Shown here in pieces: positions 33,683 through 42,648 of a DNA stretch of 64,000 nucleotides. Position 1 is the stretch's first letter. Each line of letters starts with the position of its first letter. Made by a program: the position numbers and the translations under genes. Below the pieces are notes generated by a model. It made no database searches and was not told where the DNA came from. It worked only from the letters and a program-made list of their open reading frames with translations. Origin of the DNA: Alkalicoccus daliensis (GTDB taxonomy: Bacteria > Bacillota > Bacilli > Bacillales > Salisediminibacteriaceae); the NCBI RefSeq assembly GCF_900103955.1, contig NZ_FNIL01000003.1, forward strand, positions 270,130 to 334,129, given 5' to 3'.

Positions 33683-35335
33683 TTATTCAGATTCGTCTTT
33701 AGGGAGGATAATAACGAAACGCGTCCCCTTGCTGCTTGTTTCTTCAATAAAAATATCACCGTTTAAATTTTGTACAGCTTCCATCACTAAAGCTAATCCT
33801 ACTCCACGATGCTTGGATGAGGACTTCGTTGAATATCCGCGCTCGAAAACCTTTTGCATGATTTTTTCATCAATTCCAGGCCCATTATCTTCCACTTCAA
33901 AAACAATCTCCCTGCCGATGTCTGTAAATGAAATAGAAACTGAAGGAATGCCTGATTGATGTAGGCTCGCCGCTTCCACGCCATTTTCTATAATATTTCC
34001 TAAAATGGTTACTATATTTTCTTGCTGCCGTTTATTCAACTCTACCGTTAACTGGCTGAACTTGTCGATAGACATATATACTCCTAATTCACTGGCCCGG
34101 TTAAGTTTTCCGAGCAGCACCCCGCTTACCATCGTATCAGAAACATTCTCTACTAAAAATCGCACCCAATCCTGCTGGTTCTTCGTTTCCTGATCAATGA
34201 ACTCCACTACCTCTTCCACTTTATCCAGCTGCAGAAGACCTGAAATAGTTGAAAGTTTGTTTGAAAACTCATGTGTCTGCGCACGGAGCCCTTCTGTATA
34301 CTGCTGCACTTTTGACAGTTCCTTTGACAGTTCACGAATTTCTGTGCGATTTCTAAAAGTGGAAACAGCCCCGTTTATATCTCCATTACTGAAAATAGGC
34401 ACTCTGTTAACTATGTAAAGTTCATCGCCAATCCAAAGCTCGCTGTTAAAATCAGGCTTTCCCGTCTTTATTACTTCCAGTAGGCCTGATTGCGGAAGCA
34501 CGTCCAAGAGCAGCTTTCCTGTATATTGATAATCTTCTTCCTTTTCCGAAGTCAGATAACTTCTTGCTGTCTGGTTTATCATCGTAATGTTTCCATCCTT
34601 GTCGATAGCAATCATTCCTTCATGAATCGACTGAAGAACAGCCTGGTTTGTATCAAACAAATGACCAATTTCTTCCGGTTCCAGCCCATGGATCGATCGT
34701 TTCACATGCACGGAAATTAAAAAGGCTCCTATTACTCCTATGCCTAAAATAGAAGCAGTAATTACCCAGGTATCGGATAAAAACTCTGCTACACTAAGTT
34801 CCACATCTTCTTCTAAAAATCCTACAGAGACTACGCCGATAATTTCTCCATTTTCGCTGAACACTGGTGTTTTCCCGCGGATGGAAGGACCCAGGGAGCC
34901 TACTGCTGTGGAAACATATGATTCTCCATGAATCAGAGCCCTGTCATTATCCTCTCCCACCATAGGTTTCCCTAAACGGTCCGGAAGCGGATGGGAATAT
35001 CGTATTTCATCTCTATTTCCTACCACTATAAATTCTGCTCCAATCTCTTTGCGAATCCCATCTGCCAGTGGTTGAATTGTTTCGGCCGGGTTTTCGTCTT
35101 CGAACGCATCTCTAAGTGCAGGTATGGAAGCGACGCTTAGTGCAGCGCTCAGGGCCTGCTGGCCGGTGTGATCCCAAACCTGATTTGAGTACTGCTGATT
35201 AAAATAAAAACCCAGAGAAAGGATTAGCAGAGTTACAAGCATCACTACTAGTAAAGTGATCTTTTTCAATAGGCTGAGCCTGAAAAATAAAAATTTATTT
35301 TTGTTTCGTTTTGGCCCTTGTGCATCCAAGTTCAT
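33683..35335 (-). CDS. CitA/DcuS-type sensor histidine kinase
   Basis: A protein of 550 residues. Two membrane helices flank an extracellular sensor domain of the CitA/DcuS type (about 20-40 and 185-210). The ligand region carries NRDEIRYSHPLPDRLGKPMVG and SIRGKTPVFSENGEIIGVVSVGFL. A cytoplasmic PAS domain (about 225-320) precedes the H-box LRAQTHEFSNKLSTISGLLQL (His is the phosphorylated residue). ATPase boxes are ILGNIIENGVEAA, FEVEDNGPGID and GYSTKSSSKHRGVGLALV. It senses an external di- or tricarboxylate. The ATG at 35335 follows AAGGTG. A cre-like site lies 50 bases upstream. Confidence 0.9.
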   Translation of the reverse strand: MNLDAQGPKRNKNKFLFFRLSLLKKITLLVVMLVTLLILSLGFYFNQQYSNQVWDHTGQQALSAALSVASIPALRDAFEDENPAETIQPLADGIRKEIGAEFIVVGNRDEIRYSHPLPDRLGKPMVGEDNDRALIHGESYVSTAVGSLGPSIRGKTPVFSENGEIIGVVSVGFLEEDVELSVAEFLSDTWVITASILGIGVIGAFLISVHVKRSIHGLEPEEIGHLFDTNQAVLQSIHEGMIAIDKDGNITMINQTARSYLTSEKEEDYQYTGKLLLDVLPQSGLLEVIKTGKPDFNSELWIGDELYIVNRVPIFSNGDINGAVSTFRNRTEIRELSKELSKVQQYTEGLRAQTHEFSNKLSTISGLLQLDKVEEVVEFIDQETKNQQDWVRFLVENVSDTMVSGVLLGKLNRASELGVYMSIDKFSQLTVELNKRQQENIVTILGNIIENGVEAASLHQSGIPSVSISFTDIGREIVFEVEDNGPGIDEKIMQKVFERGYSTKSSSKHRGVGLALVMEAVQNLNGDIFIEETSSKGTRFVIILPKDESE

Positions 35336-35385
35336 TCTTTCACCTTTCTTTCTTTAAAATCTTTATTATGAGACTGCCAAAACTA

Positions 35386-35399
35386 TTAAAACGCTTTCA
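35386..35399 (-). promoter_or_regulatory. cre-like site (CcpA) before the sensor kinase gene
   Basis: TTAAAACGCTTTCA matches 13 of 14 positions of the cre consensus. It would place the two-component system, and through it the tct operon, under carbon catabolite repression. Confidence 0.6.
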
Positions 35400-35820
35400 A
35401 CGTAAGTGAATATCAATTACAGAAACTTATAATTTCATGTAAATGCAGGTTTTAAAGAATATGGTTATGAACTGATTAGTAATAACGATTTTAAAAATAA
35501 GGTATGAACATACGAGGGAAAATATGAAATTTCAATTATAAGCTCTGATCCTGCAAGGTTTCTTCTTTCCGTAATGAACCAGATCATATGTCGCGTTCCC
35601 GCTCTATTAGTAAAGTTTAATACACGAATCTTGAATTGAACAGGACAGACTTTTTTACTCTGCCGCTAAAGTATCCGGGGAGTTATAAAGTGAAAAATAC
35701 GAATCGTTTCCTGATGCTGATTTGAAAAGAAGCCGTGGGCGTATCTTTCTTATTAACACCGGTAACAAAGCTTTTTAAAAAGCGGAATCCATAAAAAGCA
35801 GCATATAATTTCCTGTTAAA
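35400..35820. other. Intergenic stretch, no gene seen
   Basis: About 420 bases with stops in all frames. Near its right end the sequence CAGCATATAATTTCCTG resembles CAGCAATATATAATTTCCTG just after the next repeat (about 36129-36148). Confidence 0.45.
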
Positions 35821-36130
35821 GAACAAAAGTTCTATTTTTGTATTTTCACTCGATAGACTGGTTATGCAAAAATTCAGTACGACTTTTGTGCAGGGATAAG
35901 GTCCTCGTATTCTGTCATTAGCAGCAGTTATCTGTACACGATGACGTATTATCTGCTTTTAGCAGTGGGTATTCTGTTATTAGTGTGTGTACCTGTTACT
36001 AAAAGGGTGGAATCTGATTTTAAGAACGCAGTTTCCCTGTTTATCTGTCATTAGTAGATGATAATCTGTTATTAGCAAATAAGTACTACACTCTCCTCTT
36101 TTATCGATTAGCAAATTACCCACAAAAACA
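35821..36130 (+). repeat. Dispersed intergenic repeat, copy 1 (about 310 bases)
   Basis: Starts GAACAAAAGTTCTAT and ends near TTAGCAAATTACCC. It is highly similar over its full length to 58171-58482, same orientation; I judge about 85-90 percent by eye. Inside, a motif near ATCTGTTATTAG recurs about every 20-22 bases (TTCTGTCATTAGCAG, ATCTGCTTTTAGCAG, TTCTGTTATTAGTG, CCTGTTACTAAAAG, ATCTGTCATTAGTAG, ATCTGTTATTAGCAA). No protein is encoded. Confidence 0.85.
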
Positions 36131-36155
36131 GCAATATATAATTTCCTGCATCACG

Positions 36156-36186
36156 AAAAAAAGAGCCCCGGCTGCGGAGCTCTTTT
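36156..36186 (-). terminator. Terminator of the hsp20 gene
   Basis: AAAAGAGC/GCTCTTTT outer stem with a GC-rich inner stem. T-run on the minus strand, a few bases past the stop codon. Confidence 0.8.
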
Positions 36187-36193
36187 CCCTTCA

Positions 36194-36625
36194 CTAGTGA
36201 ATATCTATTTTACGGCCATCTGCCCGGCCGGTGTCGTCCTTCGGCACTTCCAGCTGCAGGACGCCATCTTCAAAAATCGCTTCAATGTCTTCGTCTTTTA
36301 CATTCCTCATCTGGAAGGTGCGGACGAATTCACCATAGCTGCGTTCCTGGTACACATAGGACTTGCCATCGGACTCTTCTTTCTGTTCCCGTTTGGCGCG
36401 GATTGTCAGCTGCGGTTCCTTATACTCCACGTCAATATCTTCTTTCTTGAATCCTGGCAGCTCCGCTTCTACAAAGTAGCGGTCTCCCTCATCGCGGATG
36501 TCGATCTTAAGCTTATTAAAATTCTCAAAGGGAGCGGAAAATCCTTCGTTAAACAAACTTCCAAACGGTGAAGTGAAATCCGGAAAAAGCTCGCGATTTC
36601 TTTTTCTTGGCTGTAAGTCTGCCAT
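36194..36625 (-). CDS. Small heat shock protein, Hsp20/alpha-crystallin family
   Basis: A protein of 143 residues, the normal length. The N-terminal region MADLQPRKRNRELFPDFTSPFG is followed by the alpha-crystallin domain (about 40-130): KIDIRDEGDRYFVEAELPGFKKEDIDVEY, LTIRAKRE, SYGEFVRTFQMRNVKDEDIEAIFEDGVLQLEVPK. The GVLxLxxPK end of the domain is intact. It holds unfolding proteins in solution without ATP. The ATG at 36625 follows AAGGAGGAA. The gene is alone and has its own terminator. Confidence 0.95.
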   Translation of the reverse strand: MADLQPRKRNRELFPDFTSPFGSLFNEGFSAPFENFNKLKIDIRDEGDRYFVEAELPGFKKEDIDVEYKEPQLTIRAKREQKEESDGKSYVYQERSYGEFVRTFQMRNVKDEDIEAIFEDGVLQLEVPKDDTGRADGRKIDIH

Positions 36626-36726
36626 CAGAAATTCCTCCTTTGTTAAATTTTAATAATGTTTTCACAGATTTTATATCCAGGGTTCATGAATTTTAAACGT
36701 AAAAAAAGAAGATTTTTACGAAAAAT

Positions 36727-37329
36727 TTATCCCCCTGCCCGCTTCTCTTCCTCTCTGTCTTCTCTGTTGCGGCCGCGGTTCTCCATCGTTTCTTTCTGCG
36801 CCTGCGTATCGGCGTCTTCCTGCTCCTCGCTTTCTCCGTCCTGGTAACTTTTCACATAACTGGACTGCTGCTGATGCCAGAGGAGGTCAAAGATGGCGCG
36901 TCCGTTCGTTGGCTGGCCGTCGGGAAGATACACCGGCAGCATATCAAATAAAACAAAGTAAAATACGTAAAATAAAAACGTCTGCCAGAAAATATTGCTT
37001 GCAAGAATCCCCTGCCCCACCAGGAAGTTTACGGTCAGCCCGACAATCATGTTGCTGAGAATCGGGGAGGCATACAAAAGGAGGGTCCAGAACCTGCTTT
37101 CCGGCCGCACTTCATCATATTCCACCCAGCTGTACATAAAAAAGTACCGGCGGATTTCAATCGTTTTCAGTTTAAGTACCGTCGGTCCGCTGCCGATAAT
37201 CAGCTTTTTCTCCGTGGCACCGAGCAGTGTCGCCACTACATAATAACCTGTTTCCCGAATTACGGTAACCATAGGCAGAATAAAAAATATCGCCAGCAGC
37301 AGGCGGATCAGATCTCCAAATCCAAACAT
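36727..37329 (-). CDS. Membrane protein resembling M50 protease but without catalytic residues
   Basis: A protein of 200 residues. Helix 1 (about 8-25) leads into VTVIRETGYYVVATLLGATEKKLIIGSGP. In M50 site-2 proteases the zinc motif HExxH lies exactly here; in this protein it reads RETGYY. LLLYASPILSNMIVGL follows, then FYVFYFVLFDMLPVYLPDGQPTNGRAIFDLLWHQQQ. The last part corresponds to the second conserved block (N-x-x-P...DG) of M50, with DMLP...DGQ. The tail (about 165-200) is highly charged. It may be a pseudoprotease that binds a membrane substrate. The start follows AAAGGAGG. Confidence 0.7.
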   Translation of the reverse strand: MFGFGDLIRLLLAIFFILPMVTVIRETGYYVVATLLGATEKKLIIGSGPTVLKLKTIEIRRYFFMYSWVEYDEVRPESRFWTLLLYASPILSNMIVGLTVNFLVGQGILASNIFWQTFLFYVFYFVLFDMLPVYLPDGQPTNGRAIFDLLWHQQQSSYVKSYQDGESEEQEDADTQAQKETMENRGRNREDREEEKRAGG

Positions 37330-37412
37330 GGCAGGGACCTCCTTTCTCTGGTGCAGTAAATTTCCATTTGTACGTATTCCACTTTTTCTCTTTCAATATG
37401 CTGTTTTTGCAT

Positions 37413-37446
37413 AAAAAAACCGCAAGATTTTTACATCTGGCGGTTT
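37413..37446 (-). terminator. Terminator of the deoR gene
   Basis: Minus-strand AACCGCCAGAT pairs with ATCTTGCGGTT (one mismatch), followed by TTTTTT. Confidence 0.85.
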
Positions 37447-37464
37447 CGCTTATATATGATTAAA

Positions 37465-38427
37465 TTAATAGCCATTTTGCTGCTTCACTTTTTCAATTAA
37501 CACTTTCGCTGTATATTGATCTGTAATCAGTGTGTTGGCATATTTTCCGTGCAGGGCACCCATAATTGCGTCTACCTTCTTGAGTCCTCCTGCAACGAGA
37601 ATCGCATGCTCCTTTTCCCGCAGCTCTTTTAAGTCGACGCCGATCGTACGTGAATCAATGCCTTCATCGCATATATTGCCTTCGATATCAATCATGCGGG
37701 AACAGATATCCCCGACCGACTGGCGGCGCTTCAAAAGCGCTACATCTTCCTCTGTTAAGTAGTCCGCTTTGACGAGGGCTGACTCTTCATGCCGGTGCCC
37801 TACCGTGAATAAAGCGATATTCGCTTTTTTACCGAGCTCCAGGACGTGCCGTATATGGCGGTCAGACACAATCGCCTGCTTTACCACAAGATGGTCCACC
37901 ACCGCCGGAAGCGGCAGAAAGTGGGGCGATGTATGAAAAGCACGGCCGAGATAATTTAAAATTTCCGCAGCGTGGGTATTCGTTTCTGAATAGCTGACGC
38001 CGCCATTCAGCTGGGTTACACTCACATCGTGGACGCTTTTCTGCTTCATCTGCTTGGCAACTTCAAAAATTGTCGTCCCCCACGTGGTTCCTACGATATC
38101 CCCGTCCTGCACAATCGAATATAAATATCCTGCGGCACTGCGGCCGATTTCTTCTTTAATTACCTGTTCATCATTTACCGGAGAATCAACAATCACGCAC
38201 CGCTTCAGCTGGAACTTTTCCTGCAGCGTTTCTTCCAGCTCCTGCACATCCTGCTCCGGATCAATTATACGGATCTGGACAATGCCGCGGTCTTTTGCTT
38301 CCTGGAGAAGCCGGGATACAGACGGCCGGGAAATTTTCAGTTCTTCTGCAATTGACTGCTGGCTGTAATCCAGCTGATAATACATTTTTGCTGCTTTTAC
38401 GACCCGGGCTAATTTATCTTTCGCCAT
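37465..38427 (-). CDS. deoR: Deoxyribonucleoside regulator DeoR (SorC family)
   Basis: A protein of 320 residues, similar in length to B. subtilis DeoR (313). An N-terminal HTH (about 15-50) reads YYQLDYSQQSIAEELKISRPSVSRLLQEAKDRGIV. A SorC-type effector domain follows with GDIVGTTWGTTIFEVA (the deoxyribose-5-phosphate loop), QLNGGVS, AEILNYLGRAFH, VGDICSRMIDIEGN, GVDLKELREKEHAILVAGG and ALHGKYANTLITDQYTA. DeoR represses the deo genes; deoxyribose-5-phosphate releases it. nupC and deoC lie 2 kb upstream, split from it by the deacetylase gene. The ATG follows ATGGAGGTG. Confidence 0.9.
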   Translation of the reverse strand: MAKDKLARVVKAAKMYYQLDYSQQSIAEELKISRPSVSRLLQEAKDRGIVQIRIIDPEQDVQELEETLQEKFQLKRCVIVDSPVNDEQVIKEEIGRSAAGYLYSIVQDGDIVGTTWGTTIFEVAKQMKQKSVHDVSVTQLNGGVSYSETNTHAAEILNYLGRAFHTSPHFLPLPAVVDHLVVKQAIVSDRHIRHVLELGKKANIALFTVGHRHEESALVKADYLTEEDVALLKRRQSVGDICSRMIDIEGNICDEGIDSRTIGVDLKELREKEHAILVAGGLKKVDAIMGALHGKYANTLITDQYTAKVLIEKVKQQNGY

Positions 38428-38563
38428 ATCTGCGGCACCTCCATCAACTTATGTAAACTAATGACAATTCATTTATGAACATTATTTCATATACACTGTA
38501 TAATAGCAATAGTTTTTTGCAGAAAAATACTCGTCAGAGCCTGCTGTGACGCATTTTCCGGCA
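38428..38563. other. Promoter region of deoR
   Basis: About 135 bases, AT-rich. No palindrome of the DeoR type was recognised by eye. Confidence 0.35.
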
Positions 38564-38596
38564 CAAAAAAGCATAAGCAGAAAACCGCTTATGCTT
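38564..38596 (-). terminator. Terminator of the LysM deacetylase gene
   Basis: Minus-strand AAGCATAAGC/GCTTATGCTT stem followed by TTTTTT, within 10 bases of the stop codon. Confidence 0.85.
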
Positions 38597-38603
38597 CGTT
38601 TTA

Positions 38604-39827
38604 TTATGCGGGTATGGTTAACACTGCTCCGATCTGGAGAAAGCGCGGATCGGAAATATTGTTTTTGTCCTGAATTTTCTTTACAGACGACCCATGCCTG
38701 TTTGCAATCGAATATAAGGTATCCCCCGCTTTTACTTTGTACGTCGTGGCAGATTCTTTCTGCGTGGTCTGATTCGGCACGGTGAGCACCTTGCCGATCT
38801 GCAGCGTATGAACGTTTGTGATATTGTTTGCTGCTTTCATCTGGTTTACAGTCACGCCGTATTTCCTTGCAATCGAATACAGCGTATCTCCTGCTTTCAC
38901 TTTATAAGTCACTTTACTTGAGGAAGGTGGTGACGAAGCAGGCGGCGACGATGTTCCTTTTGGAATTGTCAGCACCTGTCCCACACGGATAAGATTGGCG
39001 TTGGACAGCTTGTTCGCAGATACCATCTGACTGACAGTAACTCCATGTCTTTTCGCAATAGAATAGAGCGTATCTCCCGATTTTACTGTATACTTCGTGC
39101 CGGAGACCGGAGCAGTTCCAGGATCTTTTTTCAGGTTCAGCATTTCTGAAATAGTAACGAATTTATAGCCTTTTGCTTTCAGCTGTTTAATCATGTCCGG
39201 AAGCGCTGCCGGTGTTCCCGGAGCCCCCGCGCCGGTATGCATGAGCACAATGGATCCTGGCTGGACATTATTGACCACTTTATTCAGAACCTGCGTTTTT
39301 GAGAGGCCCCTCCAGTCGATCGTATCGATATCCCAGTGCAGGGTATGCGTGTAGCCTGCTTCCCCTACTGCTTTCAGCACTGCGCTGTTTGTGGCGCCAT
39401 AAGGAGCTCTGAAAATCGGCTTTGTAGTTTTACCGGTGACCCTTTTTACAATAGCTTCTGTTTTCTCCAGCTCTGTTTTTATTTTGGAAGCACTGATCGT
39501 CGTGAAATCCGGGTGGGAATAAGAATGGTTGCCAATCTCATGGCCCTGTGCAGCAATATTTTTAATTGACTGCGGATGGTGTTCCACGCCTTTTCCGGTA
39601 AGAAAGAAAGTAGCTTTTACATTATGGTTCGAGAGCGTATTCAGGATTTTGTTAATATTCGTTCCGTCTGCACCATCGTCAAACGTGAGCGCTACCACTT
39701 TGCTGGACGTATTTCCCTTCACAATGAATTTAGAACTGGCAGCTTCTGCGGTTGTCGGCATAAAAGAAAACATGGCTGCAAACAGCAGGACCGAGGCAAT
39801 GAACAACTTGAACACCCTGTTCTTCAT
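38604..39827 (-). CDS. Secreted polysaccharide deacetylase with three LysM domains
   Basis: A protein of 407 residues. A signal peptide MKNRVFKLFIASVLLFAAM...AEA is followed by a NodB deacetylase domain (about 40-235). It has VALTFDDGADG (Asp metal/base pair), HEIGNHSYSHPD (the two His), RAPYGATN, LHWDIDTIDWRG and SIVLMHTGAG. Three LysM repeats follow, each starting YTVKSGDTLYSIAKRHGVT or close variants, with Ser/Pro-rich linkers (about 250-295, 315-355, 365-405). It probably removes acetyl groups from peptidoglycan or chitin-like glycan, held on the wall by LysM. The start at 39827 follows GAGGTGG. It sits between deoC and deoR, although it has no clear deo link. Confidence 0.95.
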   Translation of the reverse strand: MKNRVFKLFIASVLLFAAMFSFMPTTAEAASSKFIVKGNTSSKVVALTFDDGADGTNINKILNTLSNHNVKATFFLTGKGVEHHPQSIKNIAAQGHEIGNHSYSHPDFTTISASKIKTELEKTEAIVKRVTGKTTKPIFRAPYGATNSAVLKAVGEAGYTHTLHWDIDTIDWRGLSKTQVLNKVVNNVQPGSIVLMHTGAGAPGTPAALPDMIKQLKAKGYKFVTISEMLNLKKDPGTAPVSGTKYTVKSGDTLYSIAKRHGVTVSQMVSANKLSNANLIRVGQVLTIPKGTSSPPASSPPSSSKVTYKVKAGDTLYSIARKYGVTVNQMKAANNITNVHTLQIGKVLTVPNQTTQKESATTYKVKAGDTLYSIANRHGSSVKKIQDKNNISDPRFLQIGAVLTIPA

Positions 39828-40135
39828 CTTATCCACCTCTTTCTACACATGCCAATCCTATGCAGCATATGTATTGCCGGAACCGTTTTTGCATATATGT
39901 AAAAAATCATTGTGGTAAAAATGTTCTTCCCTTACATTATACTACGATCTCCACTTAAATAACTGAAAATTAAAAATATATTGTACTTTATTAAGAACGG
40001 TTTTTCTCTCCCGTCAAAGCAGATATTTTTCGCCGATCCGACGCTGTTTCTGCTAAAAAATCTGCTTCTTCCTCTCTTTCTCAAAAGGATGCTTTTTATT
40101 GCTCCGGCAGCTGCTGTTAAAATCTGCTTCTAACG
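39828..40135. other. Intergenic stretch with degenerate ATCTGC-type repeats
   Basis: About 310 bases. Its right half (about 40010-40135) contains TTTCTGCTAAAAAATCTGCTTC and GCTGTTAAAATCTGCTTCTAAC-type strings, weakly like the motif in the dispersed repeat at 35.8 kb. No gene seen. Confidence 0.4.
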
Positions 40136-40170
40136 CGAAAAAGCACTGAAACCGCAGCCGGCTTCAGTGC
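40136..40170 (-). terminator. Terminator of the nupC-deoC operon
   Basis: Minus-strand GCACTGAA...TTCAGTGC with a GC-rich inner stem, followed by TTTTT, just after the deoC stop. Confidence 0.85.
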
Positions 40171-40182
40171 ATTGTATTGAAA

Positions 40183-40854
40183 TTAGTAATCTGACGACGC
40201 CTGTTCACCTTTTACAATCTGTACGCCGGCGCTTGCGCCGATACGCGTCGCACCCGCTTCAATCATTCCTTCAGCATCTTCCAGGGAGCGGACGCCTCCG
40301 GAAGCTTTAACGCCGGCATGTTTTCCTACAGTTTCCCTCATTAATCTTACGTCTTCGACCGTGGCGGCACCTGTAGAGAACCCAGTGGATGTTTTTACAA
40401 AATCCAGTCCTGCTTTCAGGGCAATTTCGCACGCTTTAACTTTTTCCTCATCTGTAAGAAGGCACGTTTCAATGATGACTTTCGTCAGCGCTTTTCCTTC
40501 TGCAGCCTCCTGTACGGCTTTCATATCACGTTCTACAAGGTCGTAGTCTCCGCCTTTTAACGCGCCGATATTCATTACCATATCTACTTCAGCTGCGCCA
40601 TTCTCGATTGCATTTTTCGTTTCAAAAGCTTTCGTTTCGGGCGTGGAAGCTCCCAGTGGAAAACCAATAACGGTGCATACCACCGCTTCTGCATCTTTTA
40701 ATTCTTCTGCTGCAAGCGCCACCCATGTCGGGTTTACACAGACAGAAGCAAAATTATATTCTGCTGCTTCCTGGCACAAAGAAAGAATTGCTTCCTTTGT
40801 CGTTTCCGGCTTCAATAATGTGTGGTCAATCAATCCTGCGATAGAGTTCGCCAT
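40183..40854 (-). CDS. deoC: Deoxyribose-phosphate aldolase DeoC
   Basis: A protein of 223 residues. It splits 2-deoxyribose-5-phosphate into acetaldehyde and glyceraldehyde-3-phosphate. Typical strings are [54 protein letters not shown] and [16 protein letters not shown], whose Lys forms the Schiff base, and GVKASGGVR. The ATG at 40854 follows AAGGAGAG. It lies 30 bases after nupC on the same strand, so they form an operon that feeds deoxyribonucleoside breakdown. Confidence 0.97.
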   Translation of the reverse strand: MANSIAGLIDHTLLKPETTKEAILSLCQEAAEYNFASVCVNPTWVALAAEELKDAEAVVCTVIGFPLGASTPETKAFETKNAIENGAAEVDMVMNIGALKGGDYDLVERDMKAVQEAAEGKALTKVIIETCLLTDEEKVKACEIALKAGLDFVKTSTGFSTGAATVEDVRLMRETVGKHAGVKASGGVRSLEDAEGMIEAGATRIGASAGVQIVKGEQASSDY

Positions 40855-40884
40855 AATCAATCTCTCCTTATAGTTGGTTTTATT

Positions 40885-42135
40885 TTAGAAAAACATTCCT
40901 GCAATAGATGCGTTCAGCAATGAAGCAAGCATCCCTGCAAATACTGCTTTAATTCCAAGCTGGGCAATGTCTCCCCGGCGTGATGGTGCAAGTTTCCCAA
41001 GACCCCCAAGCAGAATCCCGAGAGAGGATACGTTTGCGAAACCGCATAACGCAAAGCTTACAATCAGTGCTGTTTTCGGATCGAGCTCGTCAATCTGCGG
41101 TGCAAAGGAAGCGTAAGCCACGAACTCATTTAAAATAAGCTTCTGGCCGATAAAAGTACCTGCCTGTAACGCTTCGGACCAGGGTACACCGATGGCAAAT
41201 GCAAGCGGCGCAAAGATAAATCCGAAAATATTCTCCAGTGTCAGTCCTTCTATCTGGAACGTGGTAAAGAATTCAAGTACATAATTGATTCCTGCCTGCA
41301 GTGCCCCAAGTCCCCCATTCAGTAGTGCCACAAGAGCGATAAAGGCGAGCAGCATCGCACCGATATTTAAGGCAAGCTGCAATCCTGTGCTGGCACCTCT
41401 GGCTGCGGCATCAATCACGTTATAGGATTCTTTGTCGTCATCCATTTCTACCTCTGCAAAATCAGAGGATTTCTCCGGCGTTGTCTCCGGCATAATCATT
41501 TTTGCCATTACCAGTCCGGACGGCGCGGCCATGAAACTTGCTGCAAGCAGGTATTCCAGCGGTACCCCGAGCTGGGAATAGCCGACAAGAACGGAACCGG
41601 CTACAGAAGCAAGTCCACCGGTCATTACTGCAAAAAGCTCCGAACGGGTCATCGTTGGTAAAAACGGCTTTACAACAAGCGGCGCTTCTGTCTGCCCGAC
41701 AAAAATATTTGCCGAAGCTGAGAGCGACTCTGTTCTGCTCGTCTGCAGGAGCCAGGAGAGCGCCCCGCCGATAATTTTAATGAAGAACTGCATTATTCCT
41801 AAGTAATAAAGGATCGATATTAAAGAAGAAAAGAAAATGATAATCGGCAGTACTTCAAAGGCAAAAATCGATCCCATGCCTTCTGCTTCGTACAATCCGC
41901 CGAATAAAAAGTCAATCCCTTCTCCAGTATATCCGACGATAGCGTTTACAACTCCCGTAAACCACAGCAGTATTTCCCGGCCGACTGCAGAATACAGTAC
42001 AATGTACGCAAATAAAATCTGAATTGCGAGTCCGCCTAAAATCGTGCGCGGCTTAATCGCCTTACGGTTGGAAGAGAGTATTAAAGCGATTCCAAGAACG
42101 ACCGCAATGCCTAATATTCCCCACAATATATTCAT
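40885..42135 (-). CDS. nupC: Concentrative nucleoside transporter NupC (CNT family)
   Basis: A protein of 416 residues with about ten membrane helices, the CNT length. Typical strings are FAFEVLPIIIFFSSLISILYYLGIMQFFIKIIGGALSWLLQTSRTESLSASANIFVGQTEAPLVVKPFL (shown here as a guide to order only), the core being SANIFVGQTEAPL, MTGGLASVAGSVLVGY, AAPSGLVMAKM, LNEFVAYAS and CGFANVSSLGILLGGLG. It imports nucleosides with H+ or Na+. The promoter TTTACA-18-TATAGT lies about 45 bases upstream. deoC follows and deoR is nearby, so the unit belongs to deoxyribonucleoside uptake and use. Confidence 0.93.
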   Translation of the reverse strand: MNILWGILGIAVVLGIALILSSNRKAIKPRTILGGLAIQILFAYIVLYSAVGREILLWFTGVVNAIVGYTGEGIDFLFGGLYEAEGMGSIFAFEVLPIIIFFSSLISILYYLGIMQFFIKIIGGALSWLLQTSRTESLSASANIFVGQTEAPLVVKPFLPTMTRSELFAVMTGGLASVAGSVLVGYSQLGVPLEYLLAASFMAAPSGLVMAKMIMPETTPEKSSDFAEVEMDDDKESYNVIDAAARGASTGLQLALNIGAMLLAFIALVALLNGGLGALQAGINYVLEFFTTFQIEGLTLENIFGFIFAPLAFAIGVPWSEALQAGTFIGQKLILNEFVAYASFAPQIDELDPKTALIVSFALCGFANVSSLGILLGGLGKLAPSRRGDIAQLGIKAVFAGMLASLLNASIAGMFF

Positions 42136-42179
42136 ATTATAGCCCCCGTATCTATGTTAGTTTCACAAGCTGCAACCCT

Positions 42180-42209
42180 ACTATAGCAAATTAATTAAAC
42201 AAATGTAAA
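42180..42209 (-). promoter_or_regulatory. SigmaA promoter of nupC-deoC
   Basis: On the minus strand TTTACA and TATAGT are 18 bases apart, about 45 bases before the nupC start. TTAATTAAAC-type AT repeats around it could hold the DeoR operator, but no clear one was identified. Confidence 0.6.
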
Positions 42210-42648
42210 TATCAAATTAATCAAAATTTCATTTTATACTAAGTGAAACAATATCAATTATATTGGTCGAAAAAATAAGCGGAAGTCTGCACCTGAAGGC
42301 CCTTAACATTCGGCTGCACTGATCCACTGCTGCAGTGAACTGTTTTTTCATAAAAGTATTTTTCTTATCAACTTACATTCCAGTGTTTATAATTAATATG
42401 AAGCGGGAACGAATAAGGTATCTAAACTTTAGTCATTGCTTCGCCGGAAAAAGGATTGTTTTTAAGGAAATTTATTTAGGAACATGCGCTTGAAGCACTG
42501 TTCCGGCAATGAATAGCAGCATGCAGGAAAGGCCGCGGCTGTTTGCCAGCCTGCCGCTTACCGGATTTTTTTGCTGAATCGCTTGATATATTCTGCGTAA
42601 GCGGAGATGATGAAGAGGGAACGAAAATTTTGAAAAGAGGTGTTACAT
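42210..42648. other. Intergenic stretch between nupC and the DUF948 gene
   Basis: About 440 bases. It has an imperfect hairpin near 42322-42352 (CCACTGCTGCAGTG) followed by TTTTTT. No gene seen. Confidence 0.4.
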
